A DNA stretch of 64,000 nucleotides from Nemertoderma westbladi (Eukaryota; Xenacoelomorpha; Nemertodermatida; Nemertodermatidae). The notes beneath the pieces were generated by a model. That model worked only from the letters and a program-made list of their open reading frames with translations, was not told the DNA's origin and searched no databases. Both the position numbers and the translations under genes were made by a program. Shown in pieces: positions 34,101-43,700 of this stretch (position 1 is its first letter; each line of letters starts with the position of its first letter). The stretch spans positions 54,736 to 118,735 of the forward strand of contig JAUCBJ010007512.1 of the NCBI GenBank assembly GCA_032718475.1, written 5' to 3'.

Positions 34101-34917
34101 GACCCGAGTGTTAGGGTGTTTACTGAGGCTAGTCTAGTGACTTGCCTCAGATTCACCAATGGCTTTGTTGGTCGGGGTGGAACATGAGAGTAGCCTCCAA
34201 CTCCAGAATCCCTCTCCCCATCACAATCTGGCCTCCCTGGTGACCCAGGGTTTGGGCCAGAAAGGTCATCAGGAAAGGGACTCAAAGAATTGTTGGCTGC
34301 TCTCTCTCCAGTAGGGGGTGAGACAGGCAGCCGGTCAGGAGTTAACTGACGCCTGTGAGGCCGATTGTGTCCGGTAATTCCACTGGCCTCTAGTTGTCGG
34401 ACCTCCGCATTGCTAATGTAATCCATAGTGGGGGTTGGGGGGTGCTTTTTTGCCGAGTCAGCTCTCGGGGCAAATACCACACCCAGGTTTGCCATTCCAC
34501 AGGGTGGGTGTCGCAATGGAGTCAGATATGAGGCCCATCAGCCATATCTAATCTGGCGCACATGACCCACCATTGGCTGTTGCAGCTTATCTGCTGGGCC
34601 ATGCCCTGTACCCTTGCTGCCAGGTGCAGGTCGCAGTGAAGTGCTCTCAGAGTGGACATGAGAACACTCTACTCCCGACCAGCCATTGGTAGATCACCAT
34701 CTGCCTGGTCAGGCCATATACCCCTGCAGCCAAGTATATGGGTCCTTAATCCAGGACCAAGGGCGTCCTTATCCCAGAACAAAGGGGGTCCTAGTTACAG
34801 GACCAGAGTAAAGCCCTAGTAAAAGGGTCTATGCAGCTACAGGTGGCACCTCCTTTATGCTGCATGGAGGTGGCAAGTTTTCTTGATCAATGACCTAGAA
34901 TACCTGACCTGACCTTA
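31144..34917 (-). mobile_element. LINE (APE-RT, RTE-like), near full-length copy 2
   Basis: Minus-strand element inserted in the 55-bp minisatellite. Its 3' end is a TAG microsatellite at about 31144-31170, preceded by a short 3' UTR. Its body is a 1106-codon ORF and its 5' leader covers 34517-34917. The array reads CATACAC at the left edge and AGTGCCGG at the right edge, which join directly to an ordinary unit. The insertion therefore shows no visible target duplication. Confidence 0.9.
31196..34516 (-). CDS. LINE endonuclease-reverse transcriptase polyprotein
   Basis: An uninterrupted 1106-codon frame. Residues 1-125 are Pro/Arg-rich and unlike a known domain. The apurinic-type endonuclease follows (QEHRM, GGIGLLM, GDFN near residue 278, SQIDHIL, SSDHR near 366), which nicks target DNA. 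After a basic linker comes the reverse transcriptase (NGFRKGRGT, IDFFKAFDSV, LQGDTLAPFLF, FADD near residue 847) with its thumb and a C-terminal segment (CHVKY-like and RFAGHCFRR motifs). The active-site signature is FADD rather than the common YADD, as in several RTE-like LINEs. The intact frame and near identity to the copy at 14.5-17.4 kb indicate recent activity. The true start could be one of several downstream ATGs (for example the M of MANLGVVF). Confidence 0.92.
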   Translation of the reverse strand: MRHPPCGMANLGVVFAPRADSAKKHPPTPTMDYISNAEVRQLEASGITGHNRPHRRQLTPDRLPVSPPTGERAANNSLSPFPDDLSGPNPGSPGRPDCDGERDSGVGGYSHVPPRPTKPLVNLRQVTRLASVNTLTLGSPMRQGELTALADKLSLSAVGVQEHRMQTGQTNEVLIKDMGGGWRLARLASADDSGNGGIGLLMNPTAHAALDKIDQISNRIIRCHFSCSGRLAKKFPKVVLIVCYSPTSVAPVEEVENFYHNLQAATDGVDQHAFLTFLGDFNASLHQSPTSPWVYSNSVNRNSVHLQDFISGNGLFSAGTQFKKRTGKLWTHSGPSGHKSQIDHILFRRKYRSSIQDCNAFTLRPFSSDHRLIVAKVRLSLRASRTTKSALPRHDWSSLLQQPSVRSSFTLQLSNRYEALASEAADHCEGYTAFTEAVKLAAAETVPVYPRNRKRAPWTDNKIQKCRNDLHKAQKESRLKQTTAAKNAVKAASRSLNRQYSVNLQELINQQVDAINDADDSRQSSQAWKSINLLTGRKSQPTTKVKAESPADRLNGWKAHFEKLLNNDRVLPDNFIEVKVSESVLPDIPIGDISFAEVKAAAKSIKTNRASGVDGVPPEVFKIPECLKLIYPIIVDMYRTTRVPQEMKTNKLVPVPKKGNLTLYGSFRGISLISIAAKLYNRILLNRIRDPIERLLRGNQNGFRKGRGTMEPILALRRIIEELSKKKDRHLAVIFIDFFKAFDSVSRSRMFSILSLYGIPDEIIAAIRSVYDGSTTFVSTVDGDTEPFEVLWGVLQGDTLAPFLFIIVVDYVLCMSLDHHNDDGVMITPPTGSRSRGNPAKYLTDLDFADDLGVLSESLEGSQRLLSSLEHAASSVGLFINSRKTKILTVNFESSQQVSDRMSISSKDGMLEHVDDFCYLGSWIRKSGEDLRIHKGKAWAALNRLPRIWKSPRINRKLKVRLFRAAVVPVLLYGSPCWALTAEDTKSLDGTFTRMLRRVHCVKYNAHISNQTLYNIGGVSLVPPNLTLEQNRLRFAGHCFRREDQPVHNLVLWQPHGVNKHGGQPMTFLRRILKDTGLKDADDLANVMGDRELWRCNFVDKPAQHS

Positions 34918-36030
34918 AGTGCCTTAGTGCCGGCGGACCCAGCAAAATAGCGCCCCCAGATCTCATAGTCAGCCACACACAGTGCCGATGGACCCATCAC
35001 CATAGCGGCCCCAGACCTCGCGGTCAGCCACACACAGTGCCGACGGACCCAGCAACATAGCGCCCCCAGATCTCAGTGTCAGCCACACACAGTGCCGATG
35101 GACCCAGCACCTTAGCGGCCCCAGATCTCGCGGTCAGCCACACACAGTGCCGACGGACCCAGCAACATGGCATCCCCAGATCTCACGGTCAGCCATACAC
35201 AGTGCCGATGGACCCAGCACCATAGCGGCCCCAGATCTCGCTGTCAGCCACACACAGTGCCGATGGACGCAGCACCATAGCGGCCCCAGATCTCGCGGTC
35301 AGCCACACACAGTGCCGACGGACCCAGCAACATAGCGCCCCCAGATCTCAGTGTCAGCCACACACACACAGTGCCGACGACCCAGTAACATTGCACCCCC
35401 AGATCTCATGGTCAGCCACACACACAGTGCCGATGGACACAGGAACATAGCGCCCCCAGATCTCATGGTCAGCCACACATAGTGCCGGCCGACCCAGCAA
35501 CATTACACCCCCAGATCTCATGGTCAGCCACACACAAACAGTGCCGACGACCCAGTAACATAGCGCCGCTAGATCTCATGGTCAGCCACACACAGTGCCG
35601 ATGGACCCAGCACCATAGCGGCCCCAGATCTCGCGGTCAGCCACACACAGTGCCGACGGACCCAGCAACATAGCGCCCCCAGATCTCGCGTTCAGCCATA
35701 CACAGTGCAGGCGGACTCAGCAACAGCGCCCCCAGATCTCGCAGTCAGCCATACTCAGTGCCGGCGGACCCAGCAACATAGCGCCCCCAGATCTCACGGT
35801 CAGACATACACAGTGCAGGCGGACTCAGCAACAGCTCCCCCAGATCTCGCAGTCAGCCATACACAGTGCCGGCGGACCCAGCAACATAGCGCCCCCAGAT
35901 CTCGCGGTCAGCCATACACAGTGCCGGCGAACCCTGCAAAATAGCGCCCCCAGATCTCACGATCAGCCACACACAGTGCCGGCGGACTTAGCAACATAGC
36001 GTCATCAGATCTCGTGATCAAACATACAGT
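34918..36030 (+). repeat. 55-bp minisatellite, right part (about 20 copies)
   Basis: Same unit and orientation as 29690-31143, continuing the array interrupted by the LINE. The last units, after about 35960, are more diverged (GCGTCATCAGATCTCGTGAT). Confidence 0.92.
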
Positions 36031-36324
36031 TTCCTCCCATATTCTCAAGTCCAGTGTTCTTGATCAGGCTTCTGAGGAAAATCATTTAGAGGAACTTGAG
36101 GAAAGTTGATACTCCCCTAACAAAAGCCAGGTTCTAACCTCTGAGTTTGCTTAAGCACTAGCGTAAAGTGTCTTGTTAAGGACACAACAGTGCGAAATTT
36201 ATGCAGCCTTTAGTCGGATTTGAGCCTTGGCTGGGAATCTGGCATTTGTGGCTGGTGATCTGAAATTTTACGACCTAAAAATCTATTGCCTTCCTAAAAA
36301 GGAAGTTTTGATATAATATATACG
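36031..36324. other. Spacer, no gene seen
   Basis: Short unique spacer. GATCAGGCTTCTGAGGAAAA at 36062 vaguely resembles the LINE 3' region but is too short to call. Confidence 0.35.
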
Positions 36325-36985
36325 AGTTGCACCAGGGGTTTCAAACTTGTATTTTTCGGTGCTGTGTGCAGAATTTGCTGCCAGCACGAAATTTTGAAAA
36401 TCCATTCAATAGTTCAATTGATTGTGACAATTATTTTTAGAGGTTTGTGGCCGTTCTGAATTCAATGGAATAAATAATTATATAACTAAACATCTCAAAC
36501 TTGTATTTTCCGAAAGTGGGTGTAAAATTTGGTGCTAGCACGAAATTGTAATTTTGAAAACCATCAAATATATCAATTGATTGAGTCACCTTGTTACTTG
36601 TGTTATACGGGTTTGTGAGGGTTCTGAATTCAATGGAATAAGTAAAAATTGCATAAGAGTTCTCAAACTTGTATATTTCGGCGGCGTATGGAAATTTATT
36701 GTGCCAGCACTAAATTTTTTAAAATAAGAATTCTGATCAATAGATAGTATCATCTTGTTTCTTGCGTTATACGGGTTTATTAGGGTCCGGAATCGGATGG
36801 AATCCATAAAAACAGCACTGAACAATGGCTCTGATCTCAAATTTGTACTTTTTGATGATGGTTACGAAATTTGTAGCTAGGACCAAACTGTGCCACATTA
36901 CGCCGAAAAATACGAGTAGCTCCAGAAAATTAGAAATGTATTCCATTACTATCAGCGCCCCAGAAAACCTAAAAATGTTAATTTT
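36325..36985 (-). mobile_element. Internal fragment of the piggyBac-like repeat family
   Basis: About five diverged units of roughly 125 bp with CAAACTTGTATTTTTCGG, GTGCTAGCACGAAAT and TTCTGAATTCAATGGAAT. They are the reverse complement of the units at 58.4-59.25 kb, and the last part (AGGTTTTC...GGGCGCTGAT read on the minus strand) matches 58420-58450. The TTAA-flanked CCCTATTA ends seen at 57984 and 59537 are not present, so this is an internal fragment. Confidence 0.65.
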
Positions 36986-36987
36986 AT

Positions 36988-37253
36988 AGGGTGACCCATG
37001 AGTATCACACAAAAATACAAATTAAATTATAAATCAAATAAAATTAAATTAAAAAATGTAAAAAATTTATTTCGAATATTTCATAAAAAGAAAAAATTAA
37101 TTAATTACCGGTAATTAAATATAAAAATAATGAAGAAAAAATAATAAAAATAAAAAAAATTCATAAAAATAAAATATTTAAATTTGTTTATTACATTTTA
37201 TTTATTTTTATTTAATTTGTATTTTTGTGTGATACTCATGGGCCACTATACAC
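36988..37253. mobile_element. Small hairpin MITE
   Basis: Inverted ends of about 33 bases: ACCCATGAGTATCACACAAA at 36993 onward and TTTGTGTGATACTCATGGG near 37229-37247. The centre is almost pure A/T, including GGTAATT words. TATA occurs at both edges, consistent with a TA target duplication as in Tc1/mariner-type MITEs; the family assignment is inferred. Confidence 0.65.
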
Positions 37254-38560
37254 TAGTATTTCGGTTCAACCCTTTCAACGCTTTCTCATTTTTACCACTT
37301 CTGAACAAAACCATAATATTACACCTTTAATTACAGTTTCAACAGCTCATGTAAAAGCTTTTGTGGGATAACTGATTCGTTTGCCTTGTTGGCCAGTTCC
37401 CCCCCAGTCGCTAAGAATACTCTCAAAGTGATCTATAGTTAAAAATAGTGCAAGTTACCAGCTTATTGGCTGATTTGCTGTACGCAGGCATCTGGGCTCT
37501 GTTTAATCGGCCAACACGCCTAGGGAGGTTGCGTCATAGCCTTGTTTTTGTATCTCCCAATAGAATTTGAGTCAGCCTTGATTTTGACCTATCACAGAGC
37601 TGCTGAACTGAAAATTTCCTATCTCACTGCTCTTTCTCTGTGTTGAACGGGAGCTTCGTGGAATAAGGGAGTTGGTATCCTCGTATAGAGCAGTAGTCAC
37701 GAGTTTTTCAAAGCCACGAAAGAACGGCTTTTTAGAGTTTTATGTTTTCTGCTTTTTAGCGCAACACTAGTAGGTTTAATTATAAGGACATATATCCTTT
37801 AACTGCACCTCGCATTTAACTCGCATTTGACACACCGTAGTCACGGCCTTTAATAACTGGCTTTGTGAATACTGCATACTGCTATTTGTTGTCGGTTATT
37901 CATTATATTTGTTGATGAATTATTATATTGGAATAACGAGAAATAACCCCGACACCCAATATTCTTGATATACCGAAGGTAAGAGAGAAAGGTTACAGAT
38001 AAACGATTGTGACTTATGTTAAAGTGGTTTGAAGTGAATCTAATGTTATTTGATAGACCCTACATGAGTCAGTCTGTGTTCCTTTTATATGTGACTAAAA
38101 TCAGTGAAGATCGGCAGATTAGTGTGCAGTATTGTGCAGCATTGTGTATGAGTGAGTCTGTTAAAGAAGCATTCCTAAAGAATGCGCCATATATGTGAAT
38201 TATAATTAAGCCATATCGTTGTGAGTAGTTTAAGTCATAACTCTGTTTATGTAGATAAAGCGCCACGTCCTAAAGGAACTGTTAATATTACCGAAGGTGA
38301 ATAATATTGTCAGAGATTATATAATACTGTCAGTCGAATAATACATTAGGCTTACATAGCAATAAAATTAAACCGTCGAACCCAATCTCCCGGGAATATC
38401 CAGCGTGTGAATGGTCGCGCACGGATTGGTTTCGACTAGTGTAGTGAATCAAATACTTGTCATAGGCTAAAAAGCGATTTAATATCTAGAAGACATCTTA
38501 ATTTGGCGGGTTAAACTGCCAAAGGTCTGAAAGCGCGAACATTAAAGGATATAGCTTCTT
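37254..38560 (+). repeat. Dispersed repeat family B, copy 2
   Basis: Diverged match to 21130-22400 in the same orientation, including GTAAAAGCTTTTGTGGGATA near its start, CCTAAAGAATGCGCC at 38177-38191, GCGCCACGTCCTAAAGGAAC at 38260-38279, CTCCCGGGAATATCCAGCG, and GGTTAAACTGCC near its end. The GC-rich palindromic ends of copy 1 are absent. No coding frame is evident. Confidence 0.6.
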
Positions 38561-40744
38561 TATTGCAGTAAGCAATAAAGTTGAAAGTACCGGTCAACCG
38601 GTACATCTGTAGGTCAGTAGGCCCAACTGCCAGAACCGGTACCAGTAGGCCTGACTACCTAACCACCCGGACCGGTACCTACAGCAGTACAGGTACAGCA
38701 GTATTATTCGATTTTGATAGTTGTATACCGGTAGGTCTTAGTACTTAATCAGGGAACGGCCGCCCTGATTTTTTATTGAGATTTTACTTATTTCTGTCAA
38801 GTTTTATTTATTTGTAGGCCAGTATTGAACAGAAGGCGTGTAAGCCTGATCAGATTGTACAGACGATTTGTAGGCTGAGCTGTTGTCTGATTGCTGTTAG
38901 GTCCGAACGAATTGCAGTGTGTGTAGATCACCTGTCCGATTAAGTACGATTAGGCAGTAGGGGCAGCGAACGCTGTAAGGTAAACCCCCAACTAAAGAAT
39001 AATTCGCACTACTGGGTTAGAGCGCATACTCCCTAATCATTTCGGAGTCTGCATGTCCTGTAGTTTATTTAGGCTTGAGAGTAGTCTGCCATCGTTTAGT
39101 CTGTACTTTGTTTGTGTAAGTCTGTACGGGTAGCGTATAATTTTATTTAGATAATTTGTAGGCTGGATAGTTGTCTGGCTGTTATTAGGTCTGAACGGAT
39201 TGCAGTGTGTGTAGATCATTTGTCTGATTAAGTACGGTTAGGAAGTAGGGGCAGCGAACGCTGTAAGGTAAACCCCCAACTAAAGAATAAGTCGCACTAC
39301 TGGGTTAGAGCGCATACTCCCTAATCATTTCGGAGTCTGCATATACCGTAGTTTGTTTAGGCTTGATAGTAGTCTGTCAGTGTTCGGTCTGTATTTTGTT
39401 TGAGTAGTTTGTACGCGTAGCGTAATATTTATTATTCAGAGTTTATGCGATTATTCGCAACATTCATTCCCCAAGTTTGTTCCTACAGTAATTGTGTTTG
39501 TTATACATACCGCTATAGTTAAATTAACCCCGGTACTACACGGGCTGCTCGGCGTAGGTAAAGACTGGTGATTTTGTGCATCGGTCACTCCAGCAGATGC
39601 CGTGGTTCTTTTAGCTGTTCAAGTATATTTAACTACTGATTATCAGTTGTACAAGTACTCGTACCTAATTTAGGGTTTAGTGTACAGTGCTTTCCGAAGT
39701 AATTATTGTAGACATTATATCTGTGTTGTAAAGTGGTTGATAGGCACATTCGATTAGCTCTATTAACTTCTAGGTAGGAACACTCCGTGATACATAACGT
39801 AGAACCTATAGCGATACAGCTATAGGTCGTCAGGCGGTGGTATTTTCCTATCTAGACAACGCAGTGTATTTACTACTACTTATTATTTCAAATACCGTCG
39901 TACCCTGTCCGTTGTAATAACCGGTTTTCTAACCCTTTGTTAGGCTGGTTTGTAGACTTCTTGTAAAAAATACCCTAAAAATTCGTATTTTGCGTTTTTG
40001 TAAATTTTTGTGTTTAGTTAGAGATTGTAATCTCACCCGAATTGTACGTAATTTGTAGTATTAAGTAACTTAGGTAAATTAGAATTATTTGTTTTAGTGT
40101 CCTATACATAACACTTCACTGAAAGCGCACCGCTTTGTGTAGTGATTACCCCGGAAATAATAACATTTATTTCAAACATAGACAAAACCCATTAAAACGG
40201 GTATATATATATTATAAATCAAATCTAACGATTTATAAATAGTAGGCCTACCATACAACCATTAGGTCTCAATATCAGTTGGATTACTGCTTAAATAACG
40301 GTAATAAAGTAAGTTAAAGTAACCAAGTAACACTTGAAATTCAGAAATTCAGTTATTTTAAAATAATTGATATACCGGTATTTACGATAGGCCTATTATC
40401 TTTATTTCTATAAATCTAGGCTGAAATTATACCGGTACGTGTAATTAATTCTATTTCAGAATTATATATCCTACAAACTGTAAGCTGTATACCGGTATTC
40501 CAGATAGGCCTATTATATATTTATATATATTTGTGCTAAAATTATACCGGTATTCGGTGATAAACCTAGTCTGTAATAATAGTTATCTATACTATAAGCA
40601 TACCGGTATTATAATATATTATATATCACGCTACACTGAGTAGCAGTAACGGTAATTAATTACTAGGCTAGCAGTTAATACTGAGTTACTAGACTTGCTT
40701 AGACTGTAATATAGCAGTAGGCATTCAACTGTACATACCTAATC
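38561..40744 (+). other. Region upstream of the BEL/Pao frame, with a 288-bp tandem duplication
   Basis: Segments 38866-39153 and 39154-39433 are direct copies (period 288) that include GGGGCAGCGAACGCTGTAAG and GGTTAGAGCGCATACTCCCT. Around 40375-40620 a looser repeat with TACCGGTATT and GATAGGCCTATTAT occurs three to four times. This should contain the leader of the retrotransposon and perhaps its 5' LTR. No segment here matches the 1 kb after the pol stop, so I cannot mark an LTR or a primer-binding site. Confidence 0.4.
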
Positions 40745-43700
40745 ATGTCTGATACTAAGCAGAACCTGTCAGACAGTTTATTAGATGTAACCATCTGCAA
40801 CTCAGATCGAGACGTACCATCGTCTGGTCGTAAGTTCAGTTCACCTCCCACTGTGAGGAAGGTCATCCCTCCAATAGTAATAACAGAACCTAGGCTAGTC
40901 CAATATCGTAGGTCTATCATAGGCACCCGAGCTCAGGTCAAGCGGGACCAACAAGCAGCGGAACAGCAGCAACCCGCTAGTCAAGAACTTATTCCTCAGC
41001 GGCCTAGCAGCTCCAGTAGTGAGGATACTGTAGAGCTGACACCCGAGCGCGGAGCAGAGATGACGGATGCGGTTTATACGGATCCCCTTCTTATCCTTCC
41101 TGCAGCCGTGCTCGCTGGGTTATTGATCGCGGTGGAAGAACACCAGATCGATTGGGCGAGAAGTCGACGGTCAACTAGAGATAGTTACGCGGGATACACG
41201 AGTGAAGAACTGAAGTCTATTGTCGAGTCGCAATGGAACTTCCCCGGACCCGGACTCCCGTTTGATTTATCAGAAGCTGCCTGGGAAGACATACACCGGA
41301 TGGGAGTAGCCAAGGAAACCATCGATCCAGCTGTGTGGAAGAGGTCCGCAGCCGGATACGCACAGGGATTCTTCAGCTCTATGGAGCGAGTAGAAAAGCA
41401 ACTTTTTCAACAACCTCAAGGACCTCAAGAGCAGGGATCGCTGCTTTATCAAGTTAGAGAAAGAGTTTTGCGGATCAGGCTAATATTATCGGCCTTTGAG
41501 GAGGCTTCAAAACGAAGGCAAGACACGTCGTTGCAAGTTGCCGTAAAGACTTGGTTTCAAAGGGTGAGTCTCCAGGTTCAAGGAACAGCTCAGTGGAAAG
41601 CTCAGCTGGAGGAGCGCTCAACCCATGGAGAATCAACAGACGCTACTTTTTCCCAAGTGGAAAGTGAAGCGACGGCAGAGAAACCGCATAAGAGGGATGC
41701 CATTGACATCTATCTGTCAGACTATCAACGTTTTTTAGGTGATGACGAGTTGAGGAGAAGGTTAGAGGGACTTAGCCCTAATAGTGAAGGAACCAAGCTT
41801 GTGTTGGATGCCATCGATGTGGAAATGAGGGCTGCGAACCAGGCTAAATTTGATGAACAACTCCGCATCACACGAGTCCAAGAAGAACAAGTCAAGAAAA
41901 AATGTATAGAAGACAGAAAGAAAGCAGCAGTAGCAGCTGCCGAAGCGGAAAGGAAAGTAGCCGAAGCTGAAAGAAAAGCGGCAGCGGCAGAGGCAGCGGC
42001 CGAGGCAAAAGCGGCAGCGGCAGAGGCAAAGGCGGCCGAAGCTGAAAGAAAAGCGGCAGCGGCAGAGGCAGCGGCAGAGGCAAAAGCGGCAGCGGCAGAG
42101 GCAAAAGCGGCCGAAGAAACCAACCAATTAGAATTGGAAAACATTCAAGAGAATCAAGACTGCATAAATAAACAGTTAACGGCTAGCAATATGCAGATGA
42201 TGAATCGATCTACTCCCAAAAGACAGGGATATACATCATCTGAGGAAGGCGATACCACCGATACTGAAGGCAAAGGAAATAGATCTCGTCTAAGCAGACG
42301 TAAAAGAACATTCCACCGTCAGAAATTGCCTGATTTGCCTCCAGCTGTTAGAAGGCAACTAAATAACACCAACTTAGGTAGTACAGAGCCCACAGACCCA
42401 ATAATTAAAATAGAAAGACTCCCTACTATAGTAGATGAGCCTGAAATAATTAGGCCTGTTCTTGAAATCACCCCTTCGGTGATAGATACACCTGTGCTCC
42501 CTGAAACTACTTCTAAATTCCCTCTGCATAGCACTAAGCTACCTGTGCCCCGTAGAAATGCCCCAGAGACAGTTCAGGTCCTGGACCCCGAGCGAAATAT
42601 TCATAATTTGTCGCCCGTTGTCCCTCGTCCGCCCGCTACAACGTTGGCGACTCCCGCTTCGGCGGTCGAATGGGTGGACGAGAGACGGCGGGGGATGGAT
42701 ATCCTGCTCGGGCAGATGCAGGAGACTGTCCAGCAATTCAAGGGCACAGTAAGGGAAAGTAGACTAGAGTTGCAAGAAGTGCAGCAAAGTATCGCGCTAG
42801 AGCGCGATAAATTAGTAAATACTCAAAGAGGTATACCACCACCCTCTGTAACAATGTGTCAACCCGTTAGGTCTGAAGTATTTCATGCGCAAGGTGTGGA
42901 GCCTACACGCATCTATACTGCTAGCGAAGTAGAAACTCCTATAGTGAACCCTATTAAGGGTAATTATAGACCTGTTGATAGTGATATTCCCTATAGACCG
43001 GATCATAATCCGAGAAATTTATATACCGATAACTCGATATTAAATAGCACGATGGCCCAAGAAAGTTTTACGCGTCAAATGGCTAGAACCGAAGCCCGGC
43101 AAGCGGTAAAGGTTGGAGAGATCGTCAAGTTCAATGGAGATGAGATGAAATGGTTACCTTTTAATGAATATTACAAAGATAACATACAGAACTCTGTACT
43201 ATCTAATGGAGAAAAACTTAGATACCTCATCGAGTGCTTGGAAGGATCTCCCAAGTTAATGGCGTTAAAGTTTATTGGACATCCAGACGGATTAAGACAA
43301 GTTTGGGATACACTAAACATCAGGTATGGTAATAGGAATAATATCGCTGGGTACTTGTATGCAAAGTTAGTAGCGCCCCGAAAGTTTATTAGTAGCGGAA
43401 TTATCGAGTTTTCCGATGAGATCCAGGAGATCTGCAGACAATTAGATTGGCTAGGTAAGTCTCATGAGTATCAGAACACTATGGTTATTAGAGCAGTGGC
43501 TTCTACTTTACCTAAAGGTGGAGTAGGTACACGCTGGGATAAGAAAGTGTTATATATGATGGAACAACAACGGCGAGACCCTACCATGGCTGATCTCATG
43601 TCATTCCTAGATGGAGAAGTGAAATTACAGCTCCTGAAACTGTCTAGGGAGAAAACACCGGAAAACAAGGTAAGTGAAAAACCTGTCTCTAGGAGAAAAA

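Noticed and set aside
41725-42144. Minus-strand Ala/Ser/Leu-rich frames in the gag coiled-coil region
   Set aside because: Shadows of the GCG/GCA-rich coding repeat on the plus strand.
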